64,000 nt of DNA, taken from NCBI RefSeq assembly GCF_964199755.1, contig NC_133903.1:6961001-7025000 (forward strand), given 5' to 3'. The translations under genes were made by a program, and so were the position numbers. The notes under the pieces were generated by a model that was not told the DNA's origin, ran no database searches, and saw only the letters and a list, made by a program, of their open reading frames with translations. Origin of the DNA: Larus michahellis (taxonomy: Eukaryota; Chordata; Aves; Charadriiformes; Laridae). Shown here one piece after another: positions 62,901-64,000 of the stretch; position 1 is the stretch's first letter; each line of letters begins with the position of its first letter.

Positions 62901-63307
62901 TGGGGTCTGCACGGCTTCCAGCTCGGGAGGGCTGGGAGGTAACGGTTAGGGCAACGTGGAAATCCCCCCACAGCCCAGGGGTCTAGCACACACATCCACG
63001 CTCCGTGGGGGCTGAACAGGGGCCGCCCCCACCAGTGGGATGCTCCACGCACAGATGGATGCACCCGCTGCACGCAAAGACCCCACAATGGCAACCCCGC
63101 GCGGGGCCACCACCGCGGTCACGTCCCCCAGGTGGGACCCCACAGCCCACCCAGGACATGGCGAGGCTGCGGCCGCTCCGGGGGTGGCAAAACGCCTCTC
63201 ACCCTTTTGGGGACGGCGGCGTCCACCGCGATGGCATCCCGGGTGCTCTCCTCGATGACCAGGTACATGTAGTTGTCCTCCAGGACAGAAATCACCTTCA
63301 CCTTCAT
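59998..63307 (-). CDS. HAGHL: Hydroxyacylglutathione hydrolase-like protein (281 aa, 8 coding exons)
   Basis: This is a metallo-beta-lactamase-fold hydrolase related to glyoxalase II, which splits S-D-lactoylglutathione to D-lactate and glutathione. Exons in transcript order: 63203-63307, 62059-62123, 61855-61972, 61268-61376, 60978-61081, 60693-60794, 60528-60604 and 59998-60163, joining to 846 nt. The chain starts at [17 protein letters not shown], without a mitochondrial presequence, like the cytosolic glyoxalase II form. All metal ligands are present: THHHWDH (H54, H56, D58, H59), H110 in TPCHTSGH, D134 in GDTLF and H173 in CGHE. Glutathione contacts are mixed: K143 and the R-x-x-K pair (R248, K251) are kept, but the positions of Y145 and Y175 in HAGH are F145 and C175. 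[14 protein letters not shown] and the long C-terminus match HAGHL rather than HAGH. The gene is convergent with CIAO3. Confidence 0.94.
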
Positions 63308-63660
63308 GGTCCCTCACCAGCGCCGGCCGCGGGACACGGCGCGGGGCGGGGGGGGCGGGACCCGGCCCCACGCAGCAAAACACGGGGGTGGCCCCAGCTC
63401 CACGGGGCAAAACGTGGGGGTGGGGAGCGGCCCCGGCCCCGCGCAGCCGCGGGGGGAGGACCCGCGGGGGTGCGCGGTGTCCCCTCCCAGCCCCGCCGCG
63501 ACCCTCGGCGGAGCCCACGCGTGACGCGGCCGCTACCTGCGGGCTCGGCCGCCCGCAGCCCCGGCGCGGCCCCTCCCCGCAGCGGGCGGACGCGTCCCGC
63601 CCCCGCCGGTGCGGTGCGGGGCGGGTCACGCTGCGTGGGGCGGGCTGAGAGCCCGCACGG
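63308..63660 (-). promoter_or_regulatory. CpG-rich promoter region of HAGHL
   Basis: The sequence upstream of the HAGHL start (higher coordinates) is extremely GC- and CpG-rich without a TATA box, as in island promoters. A potential donor on the minus strand (GCAG|GTAGCG, at 63536-63535) could end a non-coding first exon, but I found no convincing acceptor before the ATG, so an unspliced leader is equally likely. Confidence 0.5.
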
Positions 63661-64000
63661 CCCCGCTGCCGTGCCCGGGGGCTTCCCTTATCCCCAGCGC
63701 CAAGGCGGCTGCCGGTGGAACCCCCGCCTCGGTGGGGGGCAGAGGGATGAAGCAGCCCCTCGGTATCTCACCGTGGACCCCCGCGTCCACACGCCCACTC
63801 GCGGGGCCCCGCGGCTCATCCTTGCGAGGCTGAAGGCGCGGGGGAGCCCGGCGAGGAGGAAGGCTGGGGCACACGGTGTTTGTGTCCCCGTCTCCCCACC
63901 ACCGGACCCCAAAACTGCAGCCTGGCCCCCACCCCTGGCGGAGTCCAGCCAGGCATCACTGCAGCAAGTCAGGGCCCGGCCTGCGAAAACAGCCGCTTCT
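63661..64000. other. GC-rich sequence at the right edge
   Basis: I see no exon. In mammals CCDC78 and METTL26 lie beyond HAGHL, but nothing of either is recognisable here. Open frames reflect high GC content. Confidence 0.5.

Noticed and set aside
62946..63629. 227-residue open frame on the - strand
   Set aside because: It is arginine- and proline-rich translation of the CpG island and HAGHL exon 1 in another frame, a product of base composition.
1..64000. CRISPR arrays, bacterial operons, tRNA or rRNA genes
   Set aside because: No spaced direct repeats, ribosome-site-led gene runs or recognisable structural RNA sequence were seen. The window is vertebrate.

Overview
The window is vertebrate nuclear DNA, most likely from a bird. 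Every gene is split by spliceosomal GT-AG introns (one GC-AG), introns are compact, and there are reverse-oriented and eroded CR1-type LINE fragments. No bacterial, phage or CRISPR features are present.

Three genes are supported. (1) About 4.7-42.4 kb, + strand: a very large gene of the mesothelin / stereocilin / otoancorin family. I assembled 58 coding exons by hand from splice sites and reading phase. They join into one open frame of 8,079 nt (2,692 residues plus stop): a signal peptide, thirteen ~200-residue modules, a shortened fourteenth module and a hydrophobic GPI-type tail. Each module is coded by the same four exons, here called A, B, C and D, in a fixed phase cycle. A TATA box near 3.4 kb and a non-coding first exon fit upstream. 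(2) 43.6-55.9 kb, + strand: CIAO3 (NARFL), 11 exons, 476 residues, with all eight iron-sulfur ligand cysteines at the positions known in the human protein. It has a CpG-rich promoter and one GC-AG intron. (3) 60.0-63.3 kb, - strand: HAGHL, 8 coding exons, 281 residues, with an intact metal centre but two changed glutathione-contact tyrosines.

The order and orientation (mesothelin-like, CIAO3, HAGHL) match the mammalian 16p13.3 block read in reverse, where MSLNL, CIAO3 and HAGHL lie in that relative orientation; this is why MSLNL is offered as the symbol. The first gene is much longer than the ~600-700 residue mammalian MSLN and MSLNL proteins.

The genes have no shared pathway: a probable glycosylated surface protein, a cytosolic iron-sulfur assembly factor and a glyoxalase II-like hydrolase. 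Between them lie untranslated regions, ordinary intron sequence and old repeats. The most distinctive signal is in the mesothelin-like gene: a cysteine pair flanking each D exon is kept at 11 of 13 module junctions, and both partners are missing together at the other two, which predicts a disulfide. One B-C exon pair is also fused.
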